Of a DNA stretch of 64,000 nt, positions 61,715-64,000 are shown one piece after another (positions within the stretch are counted from its first letter, which is position 1; each line of letters starts with the position of its first letter). Under the pieces are notes generated by a model. It was not told the DNA's origin, did not search any database, and saw only the letters and a program-made list of their open reading frames with translations. Both the position numbers and the translations under genes were made by a program. The DNA is from Pseudomonadota bacterium (GTDB taxonomy: Bacteria; Pseudomonadota; Gammaproteobacteria; Steroidobacterales; Steroidobacteraceae): contig JADJBE010000002.1 of assembly GCA_016703895.1 (NCBI GenBank), positions 1-64,000 on the forward strand, written 5' to 3'.

Positions 61715-64000
61715 GACCGTCGTCATTCGGTTTGATCCTCTGTCTGGGGCTCCTGTTGACGGCGGTACCTGCGGATGCCGCGCGCAAGCGTGAGCGAACC
61801 ATCAAGGATCTCGCATCGCGTCCTGTGGTCCTCGACACCAATCGCAAGGTCGAGGCGGGCTCCGAGCGGGCGATGGAGAACTACCGACGCTTTCTTGAGC
61901 TGCAGAATACCGATCCGCGGCTGCGCGCCGAGGCGCTGCGGCGTCTGGGGGACCTCAACCTTGAGGGCGGCGAGATCGAGCGTATGGCTAGTGAGGTCAA
62001 CGCCATCGATCTGCAGGGCGCCGAAGCGATCAGTCTTTATAGCGCCTTGCTGACCGCCTATCCTAACTATCCGCGCAACGACGAAGTGCTCTATCAGTTG
62101 GCGCGCGCCTATGAAACCACAGGCCAGCCGGAAAAAGCGCTGGGTACGCTCGATCAACTCGTGAGCCGTTTTCCGACCACTTCGCAGCTGGATGAAGTGC
62201 AGTTTCGTCGCGGCGAGCTGCTATTTTCCGCCAAGAACTATAACGCCGCGCAAGATGCGTATGCGGCGGTGATCGCACGCGACAGTAAGTCGACGTTCTA
62301 TGAGGAGAGCCTCTACAAGCACGGCTGGGCGCTTTTCAAGCGCGGTCTCAACGAGGAGGCACTGCCGTCTTTCATGGGTGTCGTCGAGCAGGTCCTGTCC
62401 GACCCTGCCAAGCCAGGCGGCGTCAAGCCGCTCGACAAAGTGTCACGGGCTGAGCGCGAGTTGGTAGATGATACCCTGCGGGTGGTCAGTATCGCTTTCT
62501 CATATCTCGAGGGCGCAGAGTCGGTGGGCCAGTTCCTGGCGTCACGTGACGACAAGCGGTTTGCACATCTACTGTATTCGCGCTTGGGCGACCTGTTTGT
62601 CGAGAAAGAGCGGTATCAGGATGGCGCGGCGGCCTATCGCGCCTATGTCGCGCAGGACCCGAACAGTGAGTTCGCGCCGCCGCTCGCGATGCAGGCGATT
62701 GAAGCCTATGACAAAGGCGGCTTCGCCAATCTGGTGCTGGAAGGCAAGCAGGACTTTGTCGAGCGCTACAACTTTGGCACGGCCTACTGGCAAGGGCGCG
62801 ATCCAGCAGGCTACGAGGCCGTCACGTCGGCGCTCAACAAGAGCCTGAAGGATGTTGCCAGCTACTACCATGGCACGGCGCAGACCTCCAAGAAGCCGGT
62901 CGACTATTCAGAGGCCGCACGCTGGTACCGCACCTACCTGCAGTCTTTCCCCAAAGATGCGGCAGCCGCAAGCACCAATCTATTGCTGGCGGAGACCTTG
63001 TTTGAGAGCGGTGATCTAGTTAGTGCTGCAACGGAGTTCGAGCGCACCGCTTACGACTATCCGAAGAACGACAAGTCGGCTGCAGCTGCTTATTCGGCAC
63101 TGGTGGCCTATCAGCGTCACGAGGCGACGCTCGACGGAGCAGACAAGGCGGCCTGGAATCAGCGTTCGATCGACGCCGGCGTGAAGTTCGCCAGTGCATT
63201 TCCGGAACACCCGGATAGCGGCGGCGTATTGACGCGCAGCGCCGAGCAGGTTTTTGCGCTCGGCAATCTGCCGCGCGCCATCGAGCTTGCGGAACAGGTG
63301 CTGGCGCGGCAACCCCCGGTCGACGTCGCCAAGCAGCGTATCGCCTGGACGATCGTTGGCCAGGCTAATTTCGATCAGAAAAAATTTGCCGAGGCCGAGC
63401 AGGGTTTCATGGCGGCACGCAATGTGGCCGGTGGCGATGACAAGCTGCGGGTCGACTTGAACGAGCGGCTGGCGCAGTCTGTCTACCGTCAGGCGGAGGC
63501 CAAACGCACCGAAGGTGATGACTCTGGTGCAGCCGAGGCGTTCTTGCGGGTGGCAGCGCTGTCGCCGGATTCCAAGATTCGCACGACCGCCGAGTACGAC
63601 GCCGCCGCGCAATTCATCAATCTCAAGAATTGGTCGCGCGCAATTGAAGTGCTCGAGGGTATTCGCCGCAGTGCGCCGCAGAACGAGTTTGCGGCTGATA
63701 TCACTAGTAAGCTCGCCGTGGCCTACAGCGAAGCCGGACGATCAGGTGACGCGGCGCGCGAGTTCGAGCAGATCGCGCTGTCGAAGGATCAAGACGCAGC
63801 GGTTCGTCGTGAGGCGACCCTGCAAGCGGCCGATTTGTATGAGAAGGCTGCCAACTCGACCCGTGCTGTCGCCATGCTCGAGCGCTTCGTCGCTAACTAT
63901 CCGAGCCCGCTTGCGGAATCGATCGAGGCGCGGCAACGGCTGGCGGATTTTGCGGGCAAAGCCGGCAACGCCCAGCGGCAGACAGCGCTGCAGCGCGAGA
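61711..64000 (+). CDS. large exported tetratricopeptide-repeat protein (3' truncated by window edge)
   Basis: GTG 61711 overlaps the previous stop (GTGA), and the frame stays open for 763 codons to the window end. A signal peptide (FGLILCLGLLLTAVPADA) is followed by many TPR units (VLYQLARAYETTGQPEKALGTLDQLV, LYKHGWALFKRGLNEEALPSFM, VLTRSAEQVFALGNLPRAIE). YPNYPRNDEVLYQLAR is a segment also seen in TPR proteins of the Glt/outer-membrane-assembly type. It would be periplasmic; the missing C-terminus prevents a fuller call. Confidence 0.75.
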   Translation, partial: MRPSSFGLILCLGLLLTAVPADAARKRERTIKDLASRPVVLDTNRKVEAGSERAMENYRRFLELQNTDPRLRAEALRRLGDLNLEGGEIERMASEVNAIDLQGAEAISLYSALLTAYPNYPRNDEVLYQLARAYETTGQPEKALGTLDQLVSRFPTTSQLDEVQFRRGELLFSAKNYNAAQDAYAAVIARDSKSTFYEESLYKHGWALFKRGLNEEALPSFMGVVEQVLSDPAKPGGVKPLDKVSRAERELVDDTLRVVSIAFSYLEGAESVGQFLASRDDKRFAHLLYSRLGDLFVEKERYQDGAAAYRAYVAQDPNSEFAPPLAMQAIEAYDKGGFANLVLEGKQDFVERYNFGTAYWQGRDPAGYEAVTSALNKSLKDVASYYHGTAQTSKKPVDYSEAARWYRTYLQSFPKDAAAASTNLLLAETLFESGDLVSAATEFERTAYDYPKNDKSAAAAYSALVAYQRHEATLDGADKAAWNQRSIDAGVKFASAFPEHPDSGGVLTRSAEQVFALGNLPRAIELAEQVLARQPPVDVAKQRIAWTIVGQANFDQKKFAEAEQGFMAARNVAGGDDKLRVDLNERLAQSVYRQAEAKRTEGDDSGAAEAFLRVAALSPDSKIRTTAEYDAAAQFINLKNWSRAIEVLEGIRRSAPQNEFAADITSKLAVAYSEAGRSGDAAREFEQIALSKDQDAAVRREATLQAADLYEKAANSTRAVAMLERFVANYPSPLAESIEARQRLADFAGKAGNAQRQTALQRE

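Noticed and set aside
1..64000. Apparent excess of CTAAC/GTTAG words and of TTA codons before G
   Set aside because: Rough expectation from base composition already gives a similar number, and CCAAC/TTGG are also common, so I cannot claim a real bias without counting.
1..64000. Reassignment of TAG as Trp
   Set aside because: TAG ends rlmL and the thiolase at normal positions, and only two suspect TAGs were seen.

Overview
The window is a gene-dense, GC-rich bacterial chromosome segment, most likely from a gammaproteobacterium. The pointers are a fused RlmK/RlmL methyltransferase, icd next to aceK, a PotFGHI-type polyamine transporter with Puu genes, a PlpD-like patatin autotransporter and many outer-membrane proteins. 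The genus cannot be fixed from the sequence. I see no rRNA, tRNA, CRISPR array, insertion sequence, prophage or replication origin. About fifty genes are tightly packed, and many overlap as ATGA, GTGA or TTGA. These overlaps settle several start codons.

Layout: 1-5.9 kb holds a GIY-YIG nuclease fragment, rlmL, a lambda-crystallin-type dehydrogenase, a PQQ-type sugar dehydrogenase and a broken DUF1295 gene. 6-9.4 kb holds a fatty-acid oxidation pair (hydratase/dehydrogenase and thiolase), both frameshifted. 9.5-13 kb holds a DUF1272 gene and a compact four-gene operon: a His-rich membrane protein, a KAS III-like enzyme, a haem-oxygenase-like di-iron protein and an unknown protein. 13-23.8 kb is a polyamine locus with two glutamine-synthetase-like ligases, PuuB, PuuD, a class III transaminase and the PotFGHI transporter. 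23.8-30.3 kb holds a DUF2238 membrane protein, a methionine aminotransferase/omega-amidase/gamma-family PLP enzyme operon, an HDOD-like protein and an S9 peptidase. 30.3-35.4 kb holds icd-aceK, agmatine deiminase and PPK2. 35.4-45.2 kb holds envelope genes: a TPR protein, a TonB receptor, PlpD-like, a lipid acyltransferase fused to an MFS domain, a kinase, an ICMT-like protein and a SYLF protein.

From 45.3 kb to the end lies the most unusual region. It has ApbE, then a six-gene leftward operon (HzsA-like dihaem lipoprotein, two outer-membrane barrels, TlpA, DUF4266, DUF3570). Facing it is a rightward set (mono-haem protein, dihaem LamG lipoprotein, Tat-exported DUF1501-like protein). A second thioredoxin-like protein, a small periplasmic protein and two large TPR proteins follow, the last running off the window. 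Every product carries an export signal. I read this as an extracytoplasmic redox and envelope system. Some of its parts (two barrels plus tandem TPR proteins) recall Glt-type trans-envelope machines, but that link is inference.

Eight otherwise well-conserved genes are each broken by a single-base indel, and two also carry an in-frame TAG where Trp fits. That many clean lesions in one window points to consensus errors in the assembly rather than real gene decay, although the sequence alone cannot settle it.
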